From assembly GCF_014695575.1 (NCBI RefSeq), contig NZ_JACJOO010000018.1, forward strand, positions 1-64,000: 64,000 nt of DNA, read 5' to 3'. How positions within the stretch are numbered: position 1 is the first letter of the stretch; each line of letters starts with the position of its first letter. The position numbers were made by a program, and so were the translations under genes. Of this stretch, positions 8,912-16,787 are shown piece after piece. The DNA is from Leptolyngbya sp. FACHB-8 (lineage in GTDB: Bacteria; Cyanobacteriota; Cyanobacteriia; Elainellales; Elainellaceae). Below the pieces are notes generated by a model that worked only from the letters and a program-made list of their open reading frames with translations, had not been told where the DNA came from and did no database searches.

Positions 8912-9862
8912 CTAATCCAGATGCCGCAATGTGACGCGATCGCCATACTCTGCAATCGTCGCCATCGGTGGCAGCCGGGGACCAATCTGCGTGAGCGCCC
9001 CCATCGCAAATGCTGTTCCCAGGCGGGCGCAGGCATCTAAGGGCTTCCCCTGAATGTGAGCCGCTACAGTCCCCGCGACCATCGCATCTCCGGCTCCCAC
9101 CGTACTTTTCACATCGACCGATGGCGGTTGCGCGTGAATGGCATTATCCGCATCCACAAACAACGCGCCATCCGCTCCAAGCGACACGACCACCCAACGA
9201 ATACCCTGCTGCACCAGAGAACGGGCTGCTTCAACAAGGCGAGCTTCAGTATCGAGGGATTGCCCCAACACCTCCTGCAACTCCAGTTGATTGGGTTTGA
9301 TGAAATCGGGAGCGGCGGCGATCGCCTGCTGCAACGGGGGGCCACTGGTATCGAGAACGACGTGTTTTCCAGCTTGCTTAAGGCGGGTCGTCATCTCTTG
9401 GTAAATACTGGGCGGCACTCCAGCCGGTATGCTCCCCGATAGGATGAACCACTCATGGCGAGCCGCTAACTGCTCAAACACCTGGTCTAATTGTTTTAGG
9501 TCGTCCTCGACAGGAGATTGGCCGGGAAAGTTGATATCCGTCACCTGTTGCTGGGCTTCGTCCACAATTTTGACGTTGACGCGGGTGTTGCCAGCGATGC
9601 GAACAAAGTGATTGGCGATCGCCTTTTGCTGAAACAGCGCTTCAAACCGCTCTGGATTCTCGCGGCCCAACAATCCGGTCACGCTAACGGCATAACCGTA
9701 ATCCGCTAGAAAGGAGGCGACATTGACCCCTTTTCCTCCAGCATCCGTTTGTTCCCAAGCCACTCGGTTCACCGCATTGGGGGTGAAATTGGGAATAGCC
9801 GCTGTCTGGTCAACAGCCGGGTTTAGCGTTACGGTGACGATGCCCGGCGATGGAGTAGTCAT
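8912..9862 (-). CDS. fruK: 1-phosphofructokinase (PfkB family)
   Basis: 316 residues from the ATG at 9862. It phosphorylates fructose 1-phosphate to fructose 1,6-bisphosphate in the cytoplasm. PfkB signatures are present: AGGKGVNVA near 41-49, FIKPN near 187-191, VSLGADGAL near 226-234, and the C-terminal anion hole and catalytic base STVGAGDAMVAG with Asp259. The opening phrase VTLNPAVDQT is typical of hexose-phosphate PfkB enzymes. The ATG overlaps the fruB TGA as ATGA, which suggests translational coupling and decides this start over an upstream in-frame one at 9892. Its position between fruB and fruA makes fructose 1-phosphate the likely substrate rather than tagatose 6-phosphate. Confidence 0.93.
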   Translation of the reverse strand: MTTPSPGIVTVTLNPAVDQTAAIPNFTPNAVNRVAWEQTDAGGKGVNVASFLADYGYAVSVTGLLGRENPERFEALFQQKAIANHFVRIAGNTRVNVKIVDEAQQQVTDINFPGQSPVEDDLKQLDQVFEQLAARHEWFILSGSIPAGVPPSIYQEMTTRLKQAGKHVVLDTSGPPLQQAIAAAPDFIKPNQLELQEVLGQSLDTEARLVEAARSLVQQGIRWVVVSLGADGALFVDADNAIHAQPPSVDVKSTVGAGDAMVAGTVAAHIQGKPLDACARLGTAFAMGALTQIGPRLPPMATIAEYGDRVTLRHLD

Positions 9863-12321
9863 AGACTGCGAACCTCCTCCGCGGTCTGGCAACGCAGCGA
9901 TCGTTGAGCCAGTTTTTGCATGCGCGTCAGAGGCAGACTACGAATGCGCGCTTTCACCGCCGGAATGCTGGCAATACTCATGCTGAGTTCCGACACCCCT
10001 AGCCCCGTGAGAATGGCTGCACCGAGCGGATCTCCCGCAATACCGCCGCAGACACCAACCCACTTACCCTCAGATTCGGCGGCTTCGACGGTCTGGGCGA
10101 TCGCTCGCAATACCGCTGGGTGCAACCCGTCTGCCTGCTTGGCCAGAGCCGGATGCCCCCGATCCATGGCCAACAGGTATTGCGTCAGATCGTTGGTACC
10201 TACTGAGAAGAAATCGACTTCCCGGGCAAACTCCCTGGCCATTAGAACAACGGATGGCACCTCCACCATCATCCCAACTTCTAAAGGCGGTGCATTAAGG
10301 CTGCGCCGTACAGACTCCAAAATCGCCTTGGCAGCTCGTAGCTCCTCTAAGGTTGCCACCATAGGAAACATGATGCGGAGGTAACCCGACGAGGCTGCTT
10401 GCAGAATGGCACGCAGCTGCGTCTCAAATAGCTCCCGCTGAGTCAGACACAGGCGAATGCCTCGTACTCCCAAAAATGGGTTCTCTTCTGCGGGCAGATT
10501 TAGATAGGGAATTTCCTTATCACCACCAATGTCCAATGTCCGCACAATCAGGGGCAAGCCGTTCAAACTTTGGGCCATGCGCTGATAAGCGGCGCTCTGT
10601 TCTGCTTGGGTGGGCGGCTCTGTGCGGTTTAGGAACAGAAATTCGGTACGCAGGAGGCCTACTCCTTCACCCCCCGCTAGAATCGCTTGCTCGGCCTCCT
10701 CCGGTGCCCCAATGTTGGCAACTACCTCGACTCGATGACCATCTGGGGTCAAGGCAGGTTGGAAGCGTGATTGCCATTCCACATCCCGCAACGCCAGGTG
10801 CTCCTGCTGAGCCTGGGCTGCAACGACCAAATCGGCTTCGGAGGGTTGGGCGTAAAGAACACCGCGATCGCCATCCAGCACTGCCACCCCACCCACAGGC
10901 AGGGAGAGTACAGTCTCTCCAGCACCTACCACAGCAGGAATGTTGAGCGATCGCGCCATAATCGCGGCATGGGATGTCGCCCCACCCCGAGCCGTACAGA
11001 AGCCTTGAATCCGGGCCGGATCAAAACTTGCCGTGTCTGAGGGGGTCAGATCGTTCGCCACTAAAATCACAGGCGTGTCGGGCAATTGCACAGTCTCATC
11101 AACGCGCTCTGCCAGGTGCCGCAGCACTCGTTGACCAACATCGCGCACATCTGTCGCTCGCTCTGCCAGCAGCCGATCGCTCAGTCCTTCTAATGTCTTC
11201 GCTCGCGCCTCAGTTTCCTGTTGCCAGACTGAGGCTGCAGTTTGCCCAGAGGCTAAGCGAGCGGTGGTCGCTTGCAACAACTCAGGGTCATCCAAGAATT
11301 CCTGATGTGCTTGAAAGATGGCAGCTTTTCCGGCACCGGCTCGTTGTTTTACCGTGTCATATAAATCGGATAGTTCTGCTTTAGCCGTCGCGATCGCGGC
11401 CAACAACTTCCGCAGCTCTGCTTCGGGGCTTTCGGCCGTTTCAGAGAAGATGAGGCGGCTGCGTTCATAGCGGTGTAGGGGAGCGATCGCAATTCCCGGT
11501 GAAGCAGACACTCCATTGATGCTAGGTGAACTCAGGTTAAGGGCTGGTAACTCAATAACGGGGGTTGTTGGCTCCTCATCGGTTTCCTCTAATCCCTCTT
11601 CAACAGCAACTTGCAACGCTTTCAGGGCGGCGGCAGCATCCCTTCCTCGGGCCATCAAGCGAATTGTGCTACCAGACTCTACCCCCAGCTTTAGGAGGGA
11701 CATTAAGCTTTTGCCATTGGCCGTGCGATCGCCACACCGCACCTGAATGTCTGCATCAAAGGCTTTAGCTCGTTCTACAAATGCCGTCGCCGGGCGGGCA
11801 TGTAGTCCTGATTTGCCTCGAATAACTAAATCAACGCCCTGCTCAAACTCTACATCCTGCTGATGACCATTAGACGAGCCTGCAGTCTCGGTCGTGGAGC
11901 GGGTTAACCGTTCGATGATTTCGCTGGGGTCATTGGTGTGAACTAATCTTTGTACCGCAGCCGGGTCATCTAACACATGAGTCAGGTTTGTGAGAATTTG
12001 TAAGTGCTCATCCGAGCGGGCTGCAATGCCTACAACCAGATGCACTCGTTCCCCGGGATTCCACTCCACTCCATCCGGAATCTGCGTCACCGAAATCCCT
12101 GTTTTGCGAATCCAATCTCGGTCTTGAGGCTGCCCGTGAGGAATGGCGATGCCATTACCTAAATAGGTGTTCGCTTGCTCCTCTCGCCGCAGCATACTAT
12201 CGACATAACCGGGTTCTACAAAACCGCTATCAACCAGCAATTTTCCCGCTTGTTGAATTGCCTCTCGCTTGTTGCCAGGTCGAGCTTTCAGACAAACATT
12301 TTCCAGCCCTAAATTAATCAT
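9859..12321 (-). CDS. fruB: Fused PTS phosphoryl-transfer protein EIIA(Fru)-HPr-Enzyme I
   Basis: 820 residues carrying phosphate from PEP to the fructose transporter. EIIA domain 1-142 has His62 in AIPHGQ; HPr domain about 160-245 has His174 in GLHARPA; Enzyme I about 268-815 has His451 in GGATSHAAIMARSLNIPAVVG, the PEP-binding region GVRGIRLCL, and TNDLTQYLLAMDRG. All three phospho-histidines are present, so the operon should be self-sufficient. The start at 12321 has GAAGGA 8 bases upstream. It is the first gene of the fruB-fruK-fruA operon, an order familiar from proteobacteria; no FruR/Cra-like regulator gene is adjacent. Codon use and internal HIP1 sites look native, so any transfer would not be recent. 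Confidence 0.93.
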   Translation of the reverse strand: MINLGLENVCLKARPGNKREAIQQAGKLLVDSGFVEPGYVDSMLRREEQANTYLGNGIAIPHGQPQDRDWIRKTGISVTQIPDGVEWNPGERVHLVVGIAARSDEHLQILTNLTHVLDDPAAVQRLVHTNDPSEIIERLTRSTTETAGSSNGHQQDVEFEQGVDLVIRGKSGLHARPATAFVERAKAFDADIQVRCGDRTANGKSLMSLLKLGVESGSTIRLMARGRDAAAALKALQVAVEEGLEETDEEPTTPVIELPALNLSSPSINGVSASPGIAIAPLHRYERSRLIFSETAESPEAELRKLLAAIATAKAELSDLYDTVKQRAGAGKAAIFQAHQEFLDDPELLQATTARLASGQTAASVWQQETEARAKTLEGLSDRLLAERATDVRDVGQRVLRHLAERVDETVQLPDTPVILVANDLTPSDTASFDPARIQGFCTARGGATSHAAIMARSLNIPAVVGAGETVLSLPVGGVAVLDGDRGVLYAQPSEADLVVAAQAQQEHLALRDVEWQSRFQPALTPDGHRVEVVANIGAPEEAEQAILAGGEGVGLLRTEFLFLNRTEPPTQAEQSAAYQRMAQSLNGLPLIVRTLDIGGDKEIPYLNLPAEENPFLGVRGIRLCLTQRELFETQLRAILQAASSGYLRIMFPMVATLEELRAAKAILESVRRSLNAPPLEVGMMVEVPSVVLMAREFAREVDFFSVGTNDLTQYLLAMDRGHPALAKQADGLHPAVLRAIAQTVEAAESEGKWVGVCGGIAGDPLGAAILTGLGVSELSMSIASIPAVKARIRSLPLTRMQKLAQRSLRCQTAEEVRSL

Positions 12322-12367
12322 TCACACAATCCTTCAACAGCTTAAAAATTTAATGCTTAAAAACTCT

Positions 12368-12433
12368 CCCCCAACAGGGGGTGGCAAAAACTCATATTGC
12401 TGTACACAGGCGATGCGCAATGCCTGTTGTACA
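12368..12433 (-). promoter_or_regulatory. Inverted repeats in the fru operon leader
   Basis: Between 47 and 112 bases upstream of the fruB start lie CCCCC-aaca-GGGGG (about 12369-12382) and a longer stem TGTACACAGGC (12401-12411) with GCCTGTTGTACA (12422-12433), which pair with one bulged base. The position suits an operator or a leader structure. No match to the E. coli Cra site was seen. The role is inferred from location only. Confidence 0.35.
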
Positions 12434-12719
12434 AAAGCCTCCAAAGAGAACGCAAGCCAAACAACCACGGTGTAGCTTCAGCCCTAACTTTCTTGATTAT
12501 GAAAGTAGAAACTACTAAATTGAAGGCCACTTCAAAAAACGATAGGTTTTATCCTTCAAAGCAATGTTTTATTACATTAAGGCTGTCTAAAACCACCCTA
12601 AAGTAGGATGAAAATTCTTAGTTAATAAAATGTCTAATACTTAAGATAAAGTCGCTAATTTTAGCGCAAAACAGACAGGTTTGCTTCTGTTCAATACCTT
12701 CACTGAACTCCCAGTTGCC

Positions 12720-12830
12720 TTACTAAGGATTACAAACAAAATAGCCTGTAATTCTTTTTGTGGGAGGGGCAGCGAAGCCGCCCCTCCCACAAAAAGAATT
12801 ACAGGCTATTTAATACACGATACTAAGCAT
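12720..12830. repeat. Palindromic repeat, family A, copy 2 (29-bp perfect stem)
   Basis: The arms 12742-12770 and 12780-12808 are perfectly complementary over 29 bp; the apex contains GCGAAGC (12772-12778). The right flank TATTTAATACACGATAC matches copy 1 at about 5513-5530. The left flank ACTAAGGATTACAAACAAAATAG matches the half copy at about 54900-54920. It is in the fru/WD40 divergent gap and not at a gene end. Confidence 0.75.
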
Positions 12831-12941
12831 TGAACTACCTAGCGGTAGGTAGGATTAAATATGAAGCCCCAAAAAGCTATGCTGTGTGCTTCGCAAACGG
12901 CACAGCCTGCTGAATAGAGTTAGGCTGTTAACTAGCCCTAG

Positions 12942-13064
12942 ACCTGTTTTAGTAGGTGCCTGGGTGCCATTATCCGGGATGTAGTAGAACTTGCCAAAAT
13001 TGCAAATGAGATTGCGATTCGAAATCCGGTTCTCGTATTGGTTGTTAAAGAAATTAGGAGTTAA
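12942..13064 (+). pseudogene. Possible gene remnant, unidentified
   Basis: An open frame from just after a TAG (12939) to TAA (13062-13064) encodes 40 residues without any normal start codon. The composition is protein-like, with an amphipathic stretch RDVVELAKIANEIAIRNP followed by a hydrophobic LVLVVKEI. It could be the 3' end of a decayed gene, or chance. I do not recognise a family. Confidence 0.25.
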
Positions 13065-13610
13065 AGACGACAAGAAGCAGAAATCCGTAATAATTCCGTT
13101 AAAATTTGATCAAGCAAGATTGAGTGGTACAATCTATTAAATTATTGATGAGCTCGGCTTGGTAATCTTATTTTTGAAGGTGCATTTTGGCGAAGCTTCA
13201 AAGTTTAGCGATCGCTAAATTTGCACCACCTTTAAATCTGTGTTTTCTCTTCACTATGCAGGTTTAAAGTGTCTGTAGCGTCCGAAAGCACAAAGATTAC
13301 ATCAAGCGAAAGCACAAAGATTACATCAAGTACTGTAGCCTCAATGTGAGATAAGTTCCACTGCCCATTTTGGTGTGTGCAGAGTACATCAGAATGGCTG
13401 TTTCGAAGGTAGTACAAAGCGCGTTACTCGAAGTTCTTAACCCAAATTCAAGCCACCGTACTTTCAGTGATGAAAGGCGTTGGTGCAGAAAATGAGAAAT
13501 TAAATGTCCGTTTTATCCAGGCTACTTTACCGATAACTGCAAAGGGCTATCCTCCAATTTGGGGTACGGTTGGGTCAATTCATTCCATTGCAGACTACTG
13601 GATTATTTCC
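13065..13610. other. Intergenic region upstream of the WD40 gene
   Basis: It holds a GCGAAGC heptamer at 13190-13196, a perfect 16-bp palindrome TTTAGCGATCGCTAAA centred on HIP1 (13204-13219), and a 24-bp perfect tandem duplication (13283-13306 and 13307-13330). The open frame extends upstream to 13467, but that part lacks a ribosome binding site and resembles no protein. Nothing else is supported. Confidence 0.5.
13283..13330. repeat. 24-bp perfect tandem duplication
   Basis: The unit starting CGAAAGCACAAAGATTACAT and ending CAAG occurs twice head to tail, at 13283-13306 and 13307-13330, without mismatch. It lies in non-coding sequence and looks like a recent replication-slippage event. Confidence 0.85.
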
Positions 13611-14774
13611 ATGCTCTCTAGAAGGTTCTACTCCCCCAAACCTGGACAAATTGCACTGACCTTAGCCACGATTTTAGGCCTGTCCTATGGGACAAATCAG
13701 GCGATCGCCTCCGCATCTACTCCATCTCCAACACCGTCTCATTCATCTCTTCTCATTAGCCAAGCAACAAATACCCAAGCTGATCCAAGCTGGGCAGAAG
13801 GGACAAGCTCTGTCATCACCTACACTCAAACCCAGGGAGGCCACGATCGCCCAGTTCGCGCGGTTGCCTTTAGCCCTGATCGGCAGTTTCTGGTAACCTC
13901 AGGGGGCGATCGCACGATTAAGGTATGGGATACTCGTAACCTCAGAAATGATCCTGGAAACCCCGCACGTGTGCAAAATATTGTCGTGAATGCGGGCGAT
14001 CGTGAGATTGTGTCCCTTGCCTTTAGCCCCGATGGTAGCCTTCTAGCCAGTGGTAGTTTGAATGGAACCGTGCGGTTATGGAACTGGCGCACAGGGCAAT
14101 TGGTTCACACCTTATCAGGCCACTCGGATATTGCAAACTCGCTCAGTTTCACACCCGATGGACAAACCCTGGCAAGTGGTAGTGGTGATAACACGATTCG
14201 CTTCTGGGATGTCAACACGGGTGATCAGAAATACCTGCTTACAACTGGACAGGCGGTTAACAAAATTGCCTTTAGTCCTGATGGTGCCACGTTAGCTGTC
14301 ACCGGAGCCGACAGAATGGGGTCTCTATGGGAGTGGCAGGAGGAAGAGGAGCCAATTCTTACCTCTCGGGTCTATGCTCGCTCGATTCAAACCCTGGCCT
14401 TTAGCCCCGATGGGCAACTATTAGCCTTTAGCCCAGATATGCAAAGTCCTGCGGGCCCCGTACCGGAGGGTAACCGTGAAGACTACAACACAATTCACCT
14501 GCTGGATGCGGAAGACTTCAGCGAGGTTGGTGAACCCTTGCGGGGCCACAGCGACTACATTACAGGATTGACCTTCAGCCCCAGCGGGCACCTGATAGCG
14601 AGTGCAAGTCTGGATGGCACCGTTCGGCTTTGGGACATCGAGCAGCAGCGGCTTGTCCGAACATTCCAGGGCAACACGAGTGCTGTGCTAAGCGTTGCAT
14701 TTCGGCCCGATGGACGAGCTCTGGCCATCGGCAGACGAGATGGCAGCGTGAGTATATTTCTTTCACGTGAATAG
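13611..14774 (+). CDS. Exported WD40-repeat protein
   Basis: 387 residues from the ATG at 13611. This start puts a signal peptide at the N-terminus (MLSRRFY, then a hydrophobic core to about residue 33 with ASA residues nearby). A low-complexity Ser/Pro/Thr linker follows. Seven WD40 units can be counted, recognised by AFSPDG-x-LA-SGS and the closing IKVWD, VRLWNW, IRFWD, SLWEW, VRLWD, making one probable beta-propeller. An acidic loop (WQEEEEP) and a longer insertion (DMQSPAGPVPEGNRED) interrupt blades four and five. WD40 propellers are protein-interaction scaffolds; the partner is unknown. An upstream in-frame ATG at 13467 would bury the signal peptide, so it is not preferred. It is convergent with the S10 peptidase gene. 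Confidence 0.85.
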   Translation: MLSRRFYSPKPGQIALTLATILGLSYGTNQAIASASTPSPTPSHSSLLISQATNTQADPSWAEGTSSVITYTQTQGGHDRPVRAVAFSPDRQFLVTSGGDRTIKVWDTRNLRNDPGNPARVQNIVVNAGDREIVSLAFSPDGSLLASGSLNGTVRLWNWRTGQLVHTLSGHSDIANSLSFTPDGQTLASGSGDNTIRFWDVNTGDQKYLLTTGQAVNKIAFSPDGATLAVTGADRMGSLWEWQEEEEPILTSRVYARSIQTLAFSPDGQLLAFSPDMQSPAGPVPEGNREDYNTIHLLDAEDFSEVGEPLRGHSDYITGLTFSPSGHLIASASLDGTVRLWDIEQQRLVRTFQGNTSAVLSVAFRPDGRALAIGRRDGSVSIFLSRE

Positions 14775-14800
14775 GATTCTAAGCGCTTTGCTAGGAGACG

Positions 14801-14831
14801 TGTTTTTCGTGCGCGTTGCGCACGAAAAACA
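14801..14831. terminator. Convergent terminator hairpin
   Basis: TGTTTTTCGTGCGC (14801-14814) pairs perfectly with 14818-14831 around a 3-nt loop. It lies between the ends of two convergent genes (14774 and 14860) and has T-rich and A-rich arms, so it can act in both directions. Confidence 0.7.
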
Positions 14832-14859
14832 TCTTTAAGGCAGCAGTTGTGTTGGAGGC

Positions 14860-16344
14860 TTAAGCGATCGCCCGGTTATAAAATTGCATCATTTCACCAA
14901 ACCATTGATGACGGGACGCTTCCCAGGTATAAAACATGTGTCCACCCTGAAAATGGCGAATGGTTAAATTGGGGCGCACTGCAGGATTAAGCTTCATCAA
15001 GTCAGCTAAATGGTTGGAAGCAAAATAAGGTGTAACCAGATCAAACAATCCGTGAGTGATATAAACCTGCATGTAGGGATTCAAGGTCATTCCAACCCGC
15101 AAATCATCCACTGCACCAATAAAACCCTGTTTCAAGCCACCTTTGAGCTCGAATTTCCAGGCTTTGAAGGTATCAAAATTCAGCAAATGGTAAGTCAAGT
15201 TTGTTTCAACCCCTAACGTACCTCGTAGGTGGCTATTGATAGCCCCTGTAAACAATCGATCCAGGCCATCTAAGGTGGGGTCGGTGCCTTCGTAGAGGGG
15301 GCGATCGGGGAAGGGATCGATCGCTGTAATCGAGGCATCATACAGGCCCACAATGCGTTGCTGATCACGTAGCAATTCTCGGGCAAATACTTCAATACCA
15401 ATGCGTCCACCGTGGCGGGCTACTAACGTTACAGGCAGCCCAATTAAATTTGCACATTGCTGGTAAGCCTGTTGCCGCTCATCTTCAGGGAGAGCGTCTC
15501 CCATAGCTAGTAAAGGAATCAGGGTTTTGCGGGCAAATGATTCAGCTGCCGCGAGGTGAGTCTGCAAATTCTCGCCAGCCAATTGGGCACGGTTATGGTG
15601 AGCTGCCGACCCTGCCATAGAAGGGAGCACCGTCGCCCAAGTCGTCAGGTTGTAGTCAGTTCCTTCTAATAAACTGAACTCGAGTGCCGGAGAAATAAGA
15701 ATAGCCCCTGACAACCCTACACCAAATTCCTGTTGCAATTTACGAGCTAGCTTCGCCACTCGGAACCCTCCATAGCTCTCCCCAGCAATGAAAATAGGCG
15801 ATAGCCAGCGATTATGTTTCGAGAGGAAGTTCTGAATGAACTCTCCCAAAGCTTTCAGGTCTCGTTCAACTTCCCAAAATTCCGTTTCTTTCTCCTCCGG
15901 CTTCTCAGATTTTGGCTTCTCATCTGCTTTAGCCTCCTCCTTCTCAGGGGAAACAGCCCGGCTAAAACCCGTTCCTACCGGATCGACGAACACCAGATCT
16001 GTAAAGCTCAACCAACTTTCTAAATTATCGACAACGTTGACCGGAGGTCGCAGTAAGTCTCCCTGTTCCCCAAAGGCAATCCGCTTTGGGCCTAATGCCC
16101 CCATGTGTAAATAGGCAGAAGCAGCACCAGGCCCACCATTAAATACAAAGGTGAGCGGACGGGGCGTTGAGCCCTGATGATCTACCAAATAAGCCACATG
16201 AAATATTTCGGCGATCGCCTTCTCACGCTCATACAGAGGTTGCCACTCGGCGATCGCCGTATAGTGAATCGCCCCATCCGCCAGGGAGAGAACATGGGTT
16301 GTCGTGCTAGATTTACGAGCTGTAGAGGTGAAGGAATCGGACAT
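14860..16344 (-). CDS. Serine carboxypeptidase-like protein, peptidase family S10
   Basis: 494 residues. The S10 hallmarks are in order: FNGGPGAASAYLHMGALGP (oxyanion region), DPVGTGFSRA, the nucleophile elbow FIAGESYGGFR, the catalytic Asp in GLFDLVTPYFA and the catalytic His in GGHMFYTW. The family removes C-terminal residues from peptides at acidic pH or acts as an acyltransferase. No signal peptide is visible, so the bacterial enzyme appears cytoplasmic. A 25-residue Lys/Glu-rich insertion follows GTGFSRAVSP and is hydrophilic and low in complexity. The start at 16344 is chosen because GGGAAG lies 7 bases upstream; an ATG at 16371 is in frame. The substrate is unknown. Transcribed alone. 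Confidence 0.88.
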   Translation of the reverse strand: MSDSFTSTARKSSTTTHVLSLADGAIHYTAIAEWQPLYEREKAIAEIFHVAYLVDHQGSTPRPLTFVFNGGPGAASAYLHMGALGPKRIAFGEQGDLLRPPVNVVDNLESWLSFTDLVFVDPVGTGFSRAVSPEKEEAKADEKPKSEKPEEKETEFWEVERDLKALGEFIQNFLSKHNRWLSPIFIAGESYGGFRVAKLARKLQQEFGVGLSGAILISPALEFSLLEGTDYNLTTWATVLPSMAGSAAHHNRAQLAGENLQTHLAAAESFARKTLIPLLAMGDALPEDERQQAYQQCANLIGLPVTLVARHGGRIGIEVFARELLRDQQRIVGLYDASITAIDPFPDRPLYEGTDPTLDGLDRLFTGAINSHLRGTLGVETNLTYHLLNFDTFKAWKFELKGGLKQGFIGAVDDLRVGMTLNPYMQVYITHGLFDLVTPYFASNHLADLMKLNPAVRPNLTIRHFQGGHMFYTWEASRHQWFGEMMQFYNRAIA

Positions 16345-16469
16345 ATAATGCTTCCCAGCGTATTTTCTCACTTAAACGTTAACAACACTTCCACAAACTC
16401 GAACAGTTCAGCAATGCTCATTTTAGAATCCGGCCCGAAAATCGCTCGTCTCAGGTGAGCGGTCTTCGG

Positions 16470-16522
16470 GCTTCAAAGCCGAGAGTTCGTGCCCTACAAG
16501 CACGAACTCTCGGCTTTGAAGC
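16470..16522. repeat. 23-bp perfect hairpin
   Basis: 16470-16492 pairs perfectly with 16500-16522 around CCTACAA; GCGGTC and GACCGC extend it outside with a few unpaired bases. It lies between the S10 peptidase start and the hybrid kinase end, upstream of the former. The remaining sequence to 16690 holds nothing else I can support. Confidence 0.65.
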
Positions 16523-16691
16523 TTACCATGAGGACCGCCGCGAATAGTTTTGTAGATTGCAAATGCATCCTAAAACCCGGAAAAAGTGCACTGCGCGAAC
16601 TCTGTCTTGATTGTAGATTTTTTGGATGTACGAAGCACGTTCAATAACCTTCTGGTTCAAAGCATGTATTACCCTACCATTCAAAAAATAT

Positions 16692-16783
16692 TAGGGCTTA
16701 CGCACGCTCACCATATTTGGAGCATTTATGTTGTGTGTAGTGTGCGAAGCACATCACACACAACATAAATGCGTAAGCCCTGA
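16692..16783 (-). terminator. Two-tier hairpin after the three-gene signalling operon
   Basis: The outer arms TAGGGCTTACGC (16692-16703) and GCGTAAGCCCTGA (16771-16783) enclose an inner stem 16722-16738 / 16756-16772 of 17 bp with a GCGAAGC apex (16744-16750). An unpaired 18-base stretch sits on one side only. It starts 5 bases beyond the stop of the minus-strand kinase gene. Confidence 0.65.
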
Positions 16784-16787
16784 ACAT

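Noticed and set aside
12855-13073. Minus-strand open frame of 72 codons
   Set aside because: It lies opposite the more protein-like plus-strand remnant at 12942-13064 and has no start signal.
13232-13417. Minus-strand open frame with a repeated LDVIFVLS phrase
   Set aside because: The repeat is simply the translation of the 24-bp DNA duplication at 13283-13330; no other support.
13467-13610. Upstream extension of the WD40 protein
   Set aside because: It would place 48 unlike residues before a clear signal peptide and has no ribosome binding site.
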